Below are positions 25,701 to 33,516 of a stretch of 51,944 nt of DNA, piece by piece. This DNA comes from Streptomyces canus (GTDB taxonomy: Bacteria; Actinomycetota; Actinomycetes; Streptomycetales; Streptomycetaceae). Both the position numbers and the translations under genes were made by a program. How positions within the stretch are numbered: the stretch's first letter is position 1; every line of letters begins with the position of its first letter. The notes beneath the pieces are model-generated. The model saw only the letters and a program-made list of their open reading frames with translations. It ran no database searches and was not told the DNA's origin. The stretch is taken from positions 1-51,944 of the forward strand of contig NZ_KQ948689.1 of the NCBI RefSeq assembly GCF_001514145.1, given 5' to 3'.

Positions 25701-26712
25701 GCCGTCCCGCCTCGTATGCCCCGGCTCCCTCCGGAGGGTAGGCGTCGGCACGCACGGTGGTGCCGGCGGCCATGGGCTGGTCGAGGTCCTGGAGCAGGAC
25801 CTCGACCAGCCCCGGTTCGATCTCAAGGCCGGCGGCCGAGGCCGGGAAGAGGATCGCCTCCCGCACACCTTCCCGCGACAACGGTCCGACGAGGACCTGT
25901 CCCTCCTGCAAGACCGACCTCAGCTGTGGGAAGTCGGCACAAGGCGTATAGAAGTCCGACCGCAGCCCGTAGACGATCAGCGCAACCGGGGCCTCGCCGT
26001 CCGAGCCGCAAGCGGCCAGCGCGGACAGCACATCGAGAAAGGAGTGCTGTTCCGGGGCGCTCTTGCACAGCGTGAACAACTCCTCGAACTGGTCGACTAC
26101 GACGACCAGCCGCCGTCCAGCCGCTCCTTCGGTACCGGCGCTGTCTTCGCGTGACCGCATCGCCTCACGCACCATCGCCGTACACGCCGCCGCCCCGTCC
26201 CGCACGGCCTCACGCAGGCGCTGCGCACTGATGCCAAGTGCGGTCGCCAACTGCGCCGTCAACGTGTCCAATGGTGTGCTCGTAGGCGTGAAGGACAAGC
26301 AGGGCCAGTCGGCCGAGCCGGCCAGTCTCCCCTGGGCTATGCCCGACAGCAGCCCCGCATGCAGCAGAGAGGACTTTCCCGCCCCCGACGGCGCGACCAC
26401 GGCCAACGGCCCGCCCCTGTGCAGTCGTTCATCGAGGCGGAACAGCAACTGTGCGGTGAGTTCCGCCCGCCCGAAGAACCAGCGGGACTGCCCGGTGTCG
26501 AACGGCGCAAGCCCCGGATACGGGCACCGTGCATAAGGGCTGCCTGCCTGCGACTGCCGACGCCGGTGAACCCCGTCCTCGTAGTGGAGGTGCAGGTCCC
26601 GCTCTGCGATGTTCTGGTCCCGCCCGGCCTGAAATACACGCGCCTGGTCCGAAGCTGCGGCCCACAGTCGGGCCTGTGGCTCGTCCTCGGCGGAGTCGCC
26701 CGTGTGCGTCAT
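22765..26712 (-). CDS. nSTAND ATPase with WD40 repeats (1315 aa)
   Basis: A large signalling ATPase. Residues 1-60 hold a short FQAGRDQNIAERDLHLHYED motif. The novel STAND NTPase domain runs about 60-480: YPGLAPFDTGQSRWFFGRA, Walker A APSGAGKSSLLHAGLL, Walker B VVVVDQFEELFTL, and the winged-helix end ITHEVLLRAWPRLRAWIETD. A transmembrane helix (AMIALLSALALIASTAAVVA) lies near 565. About 14 WD40 repeats fill 640-1300, such as VNAVAFSPRGNLLACTCSDG. Such proteins are thought to oligomerise after ligand sensing by the WD40 ring. The effector is not obvious and could be the upstream small protein, whose gene overlaps by ATGA. A defence or stress role is inference. Confidence 0.9.
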   Translation of the reverse strand: MTHTGDSAEDEPQARLWAAASDQARVFQAGRDQNIAERDLHLHYEDGVHRRRQSQAGSPYARCPYPGLAPFDTGQSRWFFGRAELTAQLLFRLDERLHRGGPLAVVAPSGAGKSSLLHAGLLSGIAQGRLAGSADWPCLSFTPTSTPLDTLTAQLATALGISAQRLREAVRDGAAACTAMVREAMRSREDSAGTEGAAGRRLVVVVDQFEELFTLCKSAPEQHSFLDVLSALAACGSDGEAPVALIVYGLRSDFYTPCADFPQLRSVLQEGQVLVGPLSREGVREAILFPASAAGLEIEPGLVEVLLQDLDQPMAAGTTVRADAYPPEGAGAYEAGRLPLLAHALRMTWQARHGHILTVDGYRSTGGIPRALANTAEGLFAVLDAEAQAAVRLVFLRLIKIGDGVEDTRRRVAHTELTDGIDHAAAVIDAFTQGRLLTRGQDGVEITHEVLLRAWPRLRAWIETDRAGLLIRQDLEEDAAAWKREQCDAGRLYRGAKLDQARNWWATADHEQVSPGASAFLSAAIRQKQRATHVRRAMIALLSALALIASTAAVVAFHQRSQARIERDRAIFQRVMVEGDRVRPTQPSLAAQFDLVAYRRRVGDDNADLTSRLITDASSPQAIKLHGPSDSVNAVAFSPRGNLLACTCSDGTVRLWDLAASPHARQLKPLRIESVEVRQVRFSADGRIIAAASDDGLVRLWDVADPHHPTLVGSPLRAYLHGSVQDPDADSVAFSPSGRTLAAGSADGLWVWDITQLKNPRTLSSPPPDAKPVGDVVFSPDGNTLATRTSLENIRLWKVADRQPPHAVGKPLVQPYDKPYDEHKNGVVSLAFSPDSKTLVTADQDVRLWDVSNSARPKARPKYLTGHADSVKGIAFNKDGTVLASVGADAVVQLWNVADINDPGPHTLPLLGHNQHHTVYAVAFSPDGRYLASGSNNGDLLLWRLPSGLLPGHAGQVSSLASHPQRDVVASASWDGRVRLWDISAPAKARQIGASLSDPRDSTDGSGSTSGIDFSLVTFSRDGHLLAAGGSGTSRDGVRLWNTADLRRPKPLGTITTYSKLSDLRSLALSPDGKTLAVAESERMTLFDISRPNHPTPIGRPLIGPIDSWDEGHEDPVHALSFSPDGHLLAAVDPSSLRLWDVTKPDRPHDLKTVHAAGAGLTNLRFLPHGRTVVTSDFDGSMHLWDVSKPSRPTRIGKPLTGHEGGVHSIAVARDGRLLASAGDDQKIRLWDLSSFTRPKPLGQALTGHPRTITSLALSSSGHVLISSGGEGTTRLWPLAADDAVRQLCQTTGNTLTRAEWERHLPGLPYRTNCP

Positions 26713-27125
26713 CGCTCGTTGATGCTCTGGTCACGCCCGGCTTGATAGACCCGGCCGTGACCGGAGGCGGTCGCTTTCATTACCTGCGAGCTCACCGCCT
26801 GTTGCTCCTGCGCCGACAGGACGGGAGCAAGGTGGTCGTCCAGGAGCACCCGGAGCTGCTCGGCAAGGCCCGGATTGGCGCGCAGCAGCACCTGCAACCG
26901 CATCTGCCAGTCGGTCACCAGATCCTGCTCGCGGTTCTCGTCGTTCTCCCGGCGCGCCGCAACCACATGGGCGCGCGCGTCGGTGAGTTCCCTGTGAACG
27001 GACTCGGCCTGGTCCGGTCGAACCAAACGCCACCACTCGACCACGTGAGTACGGGCCTGCTGCCACGCATCTGTGGCCATCGCCCCGACCAGAGCCGTAC
27101 CAGCTGCCATCACGATCGGATCCAT
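26709..27125 (-). CDS. small helical protein paired with the nSTAND ATPase (138 aa)
   Basis: It begins MDPIVMAAGTALVGAMATDA, a hydrophobic, small-residue stretch that could insert in a membrane. A helical body with many charged residues follows, and it ends GHGRVYQAGRDQSINER. The last block shares the QAGRDQ-x-I-x-ER motif with the N-terminus of the nSTAND protein. The two genes overlap by ATGA, so they are translationally coupled. This suggests direct interaction through matching motifs, perhaps a death-effector-like association. Related short proteins beside STAND genes are frequent in Streptomyces. No enzymatic motif is seen. Confidence 0.75.
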   Translation of the reverse strand: MDPIVMAAGTALVGAMATDAWQQARTHVVEWWRLVRPDQAESVHRELTDARAHVVAARRENDENREQDLVTDWQMRLQVLLRANPGLAEQLRVLLDDHLAPVLSAQEQQAVSSQVMKATASGHGRVYQAGRDQSINER

Positions 27126-27435
27126 GGCACCCCCCCCAAGCCGTGTCCGACTCCATCACCGTACGAGGGAACAGCCTGATACGCAGCCCCTGGACTCGGT
27201 TTGTTCACCGCGAGAGCTGAGTGGATCGGTTGAGCCAACACTCGACTGAACTCGACCGTGGGGAAGTGCAGTCCCGGACATCGACCCACGTGCCAACGCG
27301 GCTCACACCAGACTGCCCAGCATCGTCCAAGAGGGGCGCTGCGGGCGCGTGAAAGCGGCTTTGGGGGTTGAGCCGTTCACTATGTTCAGCTTCGCGCAGG
27401 CGATCTGTCGGACGTCGTGTACGTCAGTCAGAGGC

Positions 27436-27540
27436 CGGGCCGTCCTCGGCATGCTCGGCCCCGGGGACCGGGACGACGACATCGCGCTGCTGGCAGCGCG
27501 TCTCGACGGCCTCACTGCGGCGGACCAATCGATACGATGA
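27436..27540 (+). pseudogene. SpoIIE/PP2C phosphatase C-terminal remnant
   Basis: A short frame ending at 27540 contains MLGPGDRDDDIALLAARLDG, which is nearly identical to the final part of the PP2C domain in the large regulator at 30049-32868. Everything upstream of the block is unrelated, so this is a leftover 3' end. The rest of 27126-27692 shows no gene I can support. Confidence 0.6.
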
Positions 27541-27692
27541 GACCCCACACCGGCCGAAGCCTAACGTCTCTGACCAGCACAAACGCGGCCCCCGTTATAG
27601 GAGTCTGCACGAGAATGACATGGCCTCTCGTAACTCATGTCAGTGCCAGATCAGCACCATCCGTCAGCGCCAATCACGAGGTCAGGAAGCCT

Positions 27693-27731
27693 GTTCTACT
27701 GACACTCAGATGACGATGTTCAACTGACACT
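27693..27731. repeat. paired repeats, possible IS21-like insertion-sequence end
   Basis: GTTCTACTGACACT (27693-27706) and GTTCAACTGACACT (27718-27731) are direct repeats with one mismatch, 25 bases apart. Read from the other strand, the outer one begins TGTCAGTTGAAC. Repeated TGTCAG-type blocks ending in CA are typical of IS21-family termini. The tap reading frame resumes directly after them. No transposase gene remains here. Confidence 0.45.
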
Positions 27732-27796
27732 TCCCTGCAGCCCTGCAGCTGCGGCCACCCACCCGCGCCACGCAGGACCCCGCCACCGGCAACTGG

Positions 27797-28864
27797 GTGC
27801 CCGGCCACAACCCCGGCTCGCTGGGGACGGAGCCGATGGACCCCGCGCCGCCGGAGGCCACCCCTGAGCACCCCGTCGTCGTGGACTCCGGCTGGAGCGG
27901 CGGCTTTCTCAACGAGGAGGCGTACCAGTGGGTGCGCGACGTCAGCCTGCTGAGCGATGAGGAGTGCGTGCTGCCCTTCGCGGTCGGCCTGGACCTGAAC
28001 ACCGCCTTCCTCGCCGCCGCGGCCCGCCTGGTCGTCGGCCTCTCCGCCCCGGACCACTTCCACGCCCCGACGTTCAACCCGAAGATCCCCGGCTCCTGGC
28101 TGGTGGATCTGTCCCACGTCGAGGTGGACCCGCGCCTGCCGTCGCCGTTCACGCCGACCGGTGAGCGGCCGACGGGGCCGGCCTGGTACCAGACGCACAC
28201 CGTCGCCTACGCCCAGGAGCTCGGCTACAACGTCGCCCCGATCGAGGGATATCTACGCCGGGAGACCGGCGCGTACCTGGACCCGTGGCACGACCGGTTG
28301 AAGGCCGCCTACGTCGACACCCTCGCCGACCTCGGCGTCACCAAGGAGCTCACGGACGTGGAGTTCCTGGCGGCGATGGAGCGGCACAAGGACGCCGACC
28401 CGGCGATGGCGGCCGTCCTGGCCGCTATCAAGGCCACCGTGAAGGGCGGCATCGGCAAGCTCCGCGAACGCCCCCAGGGCAGGAAGTACAAGGAGGGCGA
28501 GCGGTGGCCGGCCCTCCAGCGGCCGACCTGGCGCCCCGACATCCGCGCCGCCGTCATCTCCAAGGCCCGCATCAACATGCACCGCAAACTGCGCAACATG
28601 GCCACCATGACGGGCCTGTACCCGCTCGCCGTACTCTCCGACTGCGTCGTCTACCCCAGCCCGGGCGACAGCCCGCTCGACTTCCTCCCCTACGCCGCCT
28701 CCGGCAAGCCCCAGCCCGGCGCCTTCCGCCTCGGACCCACACCCGGCCTCGCCAAACTCGAAGGCGTCCAGACGATGCTCTGGGCCGTCGATCTCATGGA
28801 ACAGGGCCACAACCCCGCCCGCCACATCAAAGGCGGCGACGCCGTCCACGACGAAGGAGAGTAG
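27797..28864 (+). CDS. tap: telomere-associated protein Tap, 5'-truncated (355 aa)
   Basis: It matches the C-terminal half of Streptomyces Tap, the protein that recruits the terminal protein to telomere overhangs during end patching of linear replicons. Features include NEEAYQWVRDVSLLSDEE near residue 40, ARINMHRKLRNMATMTGLYP near 255, and the conserved end MLWAVDLMEQGHNPARHIKG. Full Tap is about 740 residues. Here the N-terminal region with its HTH is missing, and the frame is open upstream only to about 27732, next to IS-like repeats. The GTG at 27797 lacks a ribosome site. The gene is probably nonfunctional or partly functional. tpg lies just downstream, the normal tap-tpg order. Confidence 0.75.
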   Translation: MPGHNPGSLGTEPMDPAPPEATPEHPVVVDSGWSGGFLNEEAYQWVRDVSLLSDEECVLPFAVGLDLNTAFLAAAARLVVGLSAPDHFHAPTFNPKIPGSWLVDLSHVEVDPRLPSPFTPTGERPTGPAWYQTHTVAYAQELGYNVAPIEGYLRRETGAYLDPWHDRLKAAYVDTLADLGVTKELTDVEFLAAMERHKDADPAMAAVLAAIKATVKGGIGKLRERPQGRKYKEGERWPALQRPTWRPDIRAAVISKARINMHRKLRNMATMTGLYPLAVLSDCVVYPSPGDSPLDFLPYAASGKPQPGAFRLGPTPGLAKLEGVQTMLWAVDLMEQGHNPARHIKGGDAVHDEGE

Positions 28865-28868
28865 GCCA

Positions 28869-28958
28869 GTGCCCGACACCGGCCGCCTGCCGCACAAGAC
28901 CTGGCTCCCGCCGGCCGACACCGGCGGCCAGGACTCCACCGTCGTCGAGAAGGGCTGA
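28869..28958 (+). CDS. 29-aa ORF between tap and tpg
   Basis: The frame starts GTG with GGAGAG 7 bases upstream and encodes MPDTGRLPHKTWLPPADTGG followed by a short acidic end. Its stop lies 3 bases before the tpg start, which suggests coupled translation. It is short and unrecognised. It could be only a leader. Confidence 0.35.
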   Translation: MPDTGRLPHKTWLPPADTGGQDSTVVEKG

Positions 28959-28961
28959 ACT

Positions 28962-29519
28962 GTGGCAGAGATCGAGGACGCCATCGAACGTGCCGACAGG
29001 GAAGCCTTCACCCGCCAGCCGCCCAAGACCCTCAAAGGGCAGATCGGCTACCTGATCCGACAGTTGGGCAGCGCCCGCGCGGTCGCACGCGAGATCGGGG
29101 TCACCGCCGACTCCGTCAACCGCTACCGCCGCGGCGCCCGCAAACACGCCCGCCCCGACATCGCCGCGAAAATCGACGACGCCGTACGCCAGCGGTGGCA
29201 GCCACAGATCCGCAAACGCCGCCAGAAGCAGGCCGCCACCACCGGCGGGATCACCGTGGAAACCCGCGCCCGCTTCGGCTACACCGCACCCATCGGCACC
29301 ACCGACGACGGACGCTTCCGCCGCCTCACCGTCCACCTCCCCCCCACCTACGCACAACGCCTCTTCAACGCCCGCGAACAGGGCGCCAGCGACCGCGAGA
29401 TGCGCGGCATCATCGCCGAAGGATTCAAAGAGATCTACTTCCAGGACAGCGGCAGCCGCGCCCAAGGACTCACCGACGTCACCCTCAACGACATCGACTA
29501 CCTCGACCTCGACTACTAA
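28962..29519 (+). CDS. tpg: telomere terminal protein Tpg (185 aa)
   Basis: The terminal protein that becomes covalently linked to the 5' ends of linear Streptomyces replicons and primes end patching. Recognised from QPPKTLKGQIGYLIRQLGSA and an HTH (AVAREIGVTADSVNRYRRGA, about 47-66). Then comes TTGGITVETRARFGYTAPIG, and the C-terminal DIDYLDLDY ending shared by Tpg proteins. The length equals the usual 184-185 residues and the gene appears intact. GTG start with GAAGGG upstream. It sits directly after the truncated tap. A linear replicon, plausibly with the telomere within some tens of kb, follows from established knowledge of tap-tpg loci. Confidence 0.93.
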   Translation: MAEIEDAIERADREAFTRQPPKTLKGQIGYLIRQLGSARAVAREIGVTADSVNRYRRGARKHARPDIAAKIDDAVRQRWQPQIRKRRQKQAATTGGITVETRARFGYTAPIGTTDDGRFRRLTVHLPPTYAQRLFNAREQGASDREMRGIIAEGFKEIYFQDSGSRAQGLTDVTLNDIDYLDLDY

Positions 29520-29543
29520 CCCCCACGGGGCTCCGGGCCAGGG

Positions 29544-29783
29544 TCAGTGGCTGCGTCCGCTGAGTCCCCCGACCGGTGTGTCCTTCAGCGCGTCCAAGCT
29601 GGCGGTACCGGCTGCTCCTAGGTGCCGCGCGCCAGGCCGCCGATACCTGGGTCCGAGGCGCGTGGCGTTCTTCGCCGCTCGGCACTCGGTGCAGCGGCAG
29701 CGGCCGTGCCGGTAGGCCATCGCGGTGCCGCGAACGAGGTCCGGATCGCGTTCCGCGTCAGGGCCAGGTCCAGGGCGCGGCAC
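29544..29783 (-). CDS. small cysteine-pair protein (79 aa)
   Basis: It contains HGRCRCTECRAAKNATR, similar to short actinomycete and phage proteins with an HG-x-RC-x-C-x2-C-x-AA block that probably binds zinc or an RNA/DNA target. The ends are Arg- and Gly-rich and less informative. It converges on tpg with 24 bases between stops. An overlapping longer frame on the same strand has no such motif. Confidence 0.4.
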   Translation of the reverse strand: MPRPGPGPDAERDPDLVRGTAMAYRHGRCRCTECRAAKNATRLGPRYRRPGARHLGAAGTASLDALKDTPVGGLSGRSH

Positions 29784-30048
29784 CAGGTCGGGGCGTACAC
29801 GGCGTAGCTGCGAGCCAGGTGAACGCAGATCTGAGGGTCGGCGCCGCCCTGCTGATGTGCTCGCCGCTGGCCGCGCACCCCAGCAGGGCGGCCAGGGCGG
29901 CGGGCGGGAACAGCGCGTCCACAGTCCCCGCGCACGACCTGGTGCGTGAGGACTGTGGTGCGGAGGTCAGCAGCAACGTGGCAGCAGGCCAGTGGGGAGG
30001 ATCGCGCCATGCTGCACTGAGGTCTCCTGCGTTCGTGCCAGCCCACTC

Positions 30049-32868
30049 TTACCGGTTGAGTTCAAACCAGACCACCTTGCCAGTGCTCAGCCGCGTCACG
30101 CCCCAGCGCCTGGATAACCGGTTGACGACGTACAGGCCCCGCCCAGTCTCCTCCAAGGCCCGAGCCCGGCGCAGGCGGGGTGCCTGCGGTACGTCGTCGC
30201 CAACCTCACAGCGCAGCACGTCTGTGCGTAGCAAACGCATGGTGATCGGCCTGGTGGCGTACCGCACGGCATTGGTGACGAGCTCGCTGACCAGCAGCTC
30301 GACGGAGTCCGTGAGATTCTCCATGTCCCAACGGGACAGGGCCTGCCGCGCGAGGCGCCGGGCCCGTCTCGGTGCCGCGTCCTCCGGCTCCAGGAACCAG
30401 TACGCCACATCGCTCGGCGCGATCCCGTCGAAACGGGCCGCGAGCAGCGCGATGTCGTCGTCCCGGTCGCCCGGCCCGAGCATGTCGAGCACCTCGTCGC
30501 ACAGCGCCTCCAGCGGCGGCGGATGATCCGGCCCGGTCAGCTGCGCGGTGACGGCGAGTTTCTCCCGCAGCTGCTCTATCCCGGTCCACACGTCCCGCAG
30601 CCGCGACTCGACGAGCCCGTCGGTGTACAGCAGCAGGGTCGCCCCGGCCGGAGCGTCCAGTTCCACCGCCTCGAAGTCGACGCCCCCGACACCGATCGGC
30701 GCGCCCGGCGGCACCCGCAATACCTCGGCCCGGCCGCCCAGATGCAGCAGCATGGGTGGCGGATGGCCGGCGTTGGCGATGGTGATCCGGTGTGAGACCG
30801 GGTCGTAGACGGCGTACAGGCAGGTCGCTATGTAGTCAGGTCCCAGGCGCTGGGCTTGCTCATCGAGGGCGTGCAGCACTTCCTGCGGGGGCAGGTCCAA
30901 GCCCGCGAGGGTTTGCGTGGTGGTGCGGAGTTGGCCCATGAGGGCTGCTGACGCCATGTCATGGCCCATGACGTCACCGACGACCAGCGCGATCCGACTG
31001 CCCGGCAGCGGAATCGCGTCGTACCAGTCGCCGCCCACCCGGGCCGTATCTGCGGCAGGCAAATAGCGCGATGCCAAGCGCACGCCAGTGCAGCGAGGGA
31101 GCGCCCTCGGAAGCATTCTGCGCTGCAGCTCGCCGGCGATGAGAGCCTGACGCCCGTCCAAGACTGTCTTGTCGATGCCCAGCGCGCTGTGCGTGGCGAG
31201 TTGCGCAGCCACCAGCAGGTCGTCGTCGTCGAATGGGCGCCGGTCGGGGTTGCGCAGGAACAGCGCGGCGCCGATCACTCGGCGTCGCCCGCGCAGTGGC
31301 GCGAGGATCGCGTGCTTTCCGGGTACGACGCAATGCTCAAAGCCCTTTCCGAGCAGCTCGGTCAGGGCCGCCCAGGCTTCTGGCGCGTCGGTGAAGACCG
31401 GACGCACCCCACGCAGCACCTCGGCGAGCGCACTGCCGGGCAACACCTCGCACAGTTCGGTGCCGAGGCCGTCCAACTCGGAGAGGTTCTCCGGCGCCGG
31501 CAGGATGCCGTCCTCCAGATCCCGTTCCTGCTGCGGAATCCGGTCTGTGCGGCTCATCCGGAGCACCAGCGGGCCGGTGGGCCGCTCGTCGCCTACGGGC
31601 AGCGGGTAGCGCAGATAGACGAGGATCGCGTCCGAGAAGGTCGGCACCGTCGCCCGGCACAGACCCATCACGATCTCGTCCAGATCGATGCCCCGGGCAA
31701 TGCGCCGAGTCGCGGCACCTATGTAGCGCAAACGATCAGCCGACAGGCGCGATGAATCGACGGCGAAAGCGGCATCATGGCTGGTCATCTGGTTGTCCCG
31801 GGTTGTCCCGGACAACGCTGAGGACTCTGGATGTGCCTGAGACAGGGACTGTTCGGGGACCACGTGCTGGGCCTGGGCCGGCACCCCTTTGAGGGTGACA
31901 CTGGCAGGAACCAAGGACGGGGATGCCCGATATCCCATGTCGTGGGCAGCTTGTTGAACGGCGTCGTGCTCCTCATCAAGCACAGCACGCGCCTTCTGCA
32001 AGGCAAGATCAACGTCGTCGAGAGCCGCGTCATCATCAGAGACCGCTTGCAAACCGGGCTGAGCAACCTGCACGGCCGTCTCTTGCGCGAGGTCGCGATC
32101 GTCATATCCCGCCCACTCCCGCAGCTCAGAGAGTTCTGCCTCCAAGATATGCATGCGGCGCGCGGCATGGTCGGCCACCTGCTGGGCGGTGTCTCTCTCC
32201 TGCTCGGCACGTGCCAGCTGCTGACGCAGGTCGATCTGCTGGCGCTGCGCGCGGGACAGGCGCAACTCCAGCGCTGTGTGCGTCTCTGAGTCCTTCGGCG
32301 GCAGCACCTGCAGGGCGTCAACCCTGCGTTTGAGTTCCACCGTCTTGGCCTGAGCCTGGCCCAGCATGGCGAACAGGAGGGTGGCGATCTGAAGCGCCTG
32401 GGCTCGACTGCGTTCGCTGGCCTCGAAGGCCCCCCGGACGACCTGGAGCTCCTGATACACCTCAATGGTGCGGTCCTTGGCCGCCAGCAGGTCACGAGCG
32501 AGGGCCAGCTCTTGCATGCCCTGCGCGATCGGCGTCGGACTGGCGCGTGCCCTTTCCCATAACTCTCGCGCCACCTGCAGGCGCTGCCCGGAGCGGTCGA
32601 CCGGTTCATTGGGAAAACAGACGTCCGCCACGGCTTCAACCAGGTCCCACGTCAGCGCTTCACCAGACAACAGATCACGCAGTCTGCGCAGTTCCGGCAC
32701 TGCTCCAGACGTGAAGTGATCCGGCGTAAGGCGCTGGTGGAGCTGCCTCACCGATATCTCGGCATCGTCCAGCCAGGACCGCACCTGCTCAACCAACTGG
32801 TTGATCTCAGCACACGAACCTCTGGGTGGTGCCCATGGCCGGCCTGGTCGTTTCCCCTTGCCGCTCAC
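30049..32868 (-). CDS. GAF-PP2C(SpoIIE)-HATPase regulatory phosphatase (939 aa)
   Basis: A large signalling protein. Residues 1-90 are a helical N-terminal domain common in Streptomyces (INQLVEQVRSWLDDAEISVR). A long coiled coil spans about 105-300. A GAF-type sensor runs about 385-545. The PP2C/SpoIIE phosphatase (about 560-780) has GVRLASRYLPAADTARVGGD with the metal-binding Asp, GDVMGHDMASA, and LYTDGLVES; it ends MLGPGDRDDDIALLAARFDG. The last 140 residues form a HATPase_c kinase-like domain with VSELVTNAVRYA and GRGLYVVNRLSRRWG. PP2C phosphatases with HATPase domains act in anti-sigma partner switching. No partner gene is visible. It is divergent from the membrane protein at 33001. Confidence 0.9.
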   Translation of the reverse strand: MSGKGKRPGRPWAPPRGSCAEINQLVEQVRSWLDDAEISVRQLHQRLTPDHFTSGAVPELRRLRDLLSGEALTWDLVEAVADVCFPNEPVDRSGQRLQVARELWERARASPTPIAQGMQELALARDLLAAKDRTIEVYQELQVVRGAFEASERSRAQALQIATLLFAMLGQAQAKTVELKRRVDALQVLPPKDSETHTALELRLSRAQRQQIDLRQQLARAEQERDTAQQVADHAARRMHILEAELSELREWAGYDDRDLAQETAVQVAQPGLQAVSDDDAALDDVDLALQKARAVLDEEHDAVQQAAHDMGYRASPSLVPASVTLKGVPAQAQHVVPEQSLSQAHPESSALSGTTRDNQMTSHDAAFAVDSSRLSADRLRYIGAATRRIARGIDLDEIVMGLCRATVPTFSDAILVYLRYPLPVGDERPTGPLVLRMSRTDRIPQQERDLEDGILPAPENLSELDGLGTELCEVLPGSALAEVLRGVRPVFTDAPEAWAALTELLGKGFEHCVVPGKHAILAPLRGRRRVIGAALFLRNPDRRPFDDDDLLVAAQLATHSALGIDKTVLDGRQALIAGELQRRMLPRALPRCTGVRLASRYLPAADTARVGGDWYDAIPLPGSRIALVVGDVMGHDMASAALMGQLRTTTQTLAGLDLPPQEVLHALDEQAQRLGPDYIATCLYAVYDPVSHRITIANAGHPPPMLLHLGGRAEVLRVPPGAPIGVGGVDFEAVELDAPAGATLLLYTDGLVESRLRDVWTGIEQLREKLAVTAQLTGPDHPPPLEALCDEVLDMLGPGDRDDDIALLAARFDGIAPSDVAYWFLEPEDAAPRRARRLARQALSRWDMENLTDSVELLVSELVTNAVRYATRPITMRLLRTDVLRCEVGDDVPQAPRLRRARALEETGRGLYVVNRLSRRWGVTRLSTGKVVWFELNR

Positions 32869-32894
32869 GCACCCTCCGGCTCAGTTGTTCATCG

Positions 32895-32911
32895 GACAAC
32901 CCCCTGTTGTC
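32895..32911. promoter_or_regulatory. inverted repeat in the divergent promoter of the large phosphatase
   Basis: GACAAC-CCCCT-GTTGTC has perfect 6-base arms with a 5-base centre, between the start of the GAF-PP2C gene (minus) and the small membrane gene (plus). It is a candidate operator for both. No regulator is known. Confidence 0.35.
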
Positions 32912-33000
32912 ACGGGAGAACATTCAACCGGCTCACCAGCAGGTTTTACTCAGAAACGTCGCAATCCCCCTCCGTGAAACCCCATCAAGGCGGTGCACTC

Positions 33001-33198
33001 GTGAACCACGGCTCCACGGCGTTCCTGCTCCTCGTCCTGGCGGTCGCCGTCTTGTTCGCCGCGGTTGCCGCAGTGATCGCCTTCGGCCTCGCCCGCTGGG
33101 AGGGAGTCGCTGTCCCAGCGGCCCTTTCACGCAGCAGTGTCGCCTTTGCTGCAGCCCTGACCTTGTGTCTTGCCATCCTCGCCTTCCTTGGCCGGTAG
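33001..33198 (+). CDS. small two-helix membrane protein (65 aa)
   Basis: Nearly all hydrophobic. Two helices are visible: AFLLLVLAVAVLFAAVAAVI (about 6-25) and, after a short GLARWEG turn, SVAFAAALTLCLAILAF (about 45-62). Similar small membrane proteins occur beside Streptomyces regulators. The GTG has AAGG upstream at about ten bases. It is divergent from the SpoIIE-type regulator, so the two may be co-regulated. Confidence 0.6.
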   Translation: MNHGSTAFLLLVLAVAVLFAAVAAVIAFGLARWEGVAVPAALSRSSVAFAAALTLCLAILAFLGR

Positions 33199-33516
33199 CC
33201 CGTCGACAGAGCCTGCCAGCTCCTTTAGGTGATGGTTACGCTGTGCGCCCATCGGCCACCGGGCGGGGCGTGAGGCGCGCACCTCGAACCGGCCGTGGTC
33301 CAAACGGGCCGCTGAACAAGCGATTCCCGAGCACATGTCGCCGGCCGTGTCGGCCCGAAGCAGCAGTGGGCTCCGTACGCCGACCCACGGAAATCAGCCG
33401 GTGGCGTCCCCAAGCCGGGGCAGATAAATCCCGCATACGCGAAACGGCTGAAAAGTGCAGCGTCACTTCGCGAGCGGGCGGAAAGGGATGTCCCGGTCAT
33501 CGCGAAGGGAGGGCGC
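33199..33516. other. gene-free stretch
   Basis: About 318 bases without motif, repeat or convincing frame. It carries the ribosome site (GGGAGG) of the next gene at its end and presumably its promoter. Confidence 0.3.

Noticed and set aside
29758..30046. Short minus-strand frames between the cysteine-pair protein and the large phosphatase
   Set aside because: Ala/Leu-rich stretches look partly protein-like, but frames conflict and no start or ribosome site is convincing.
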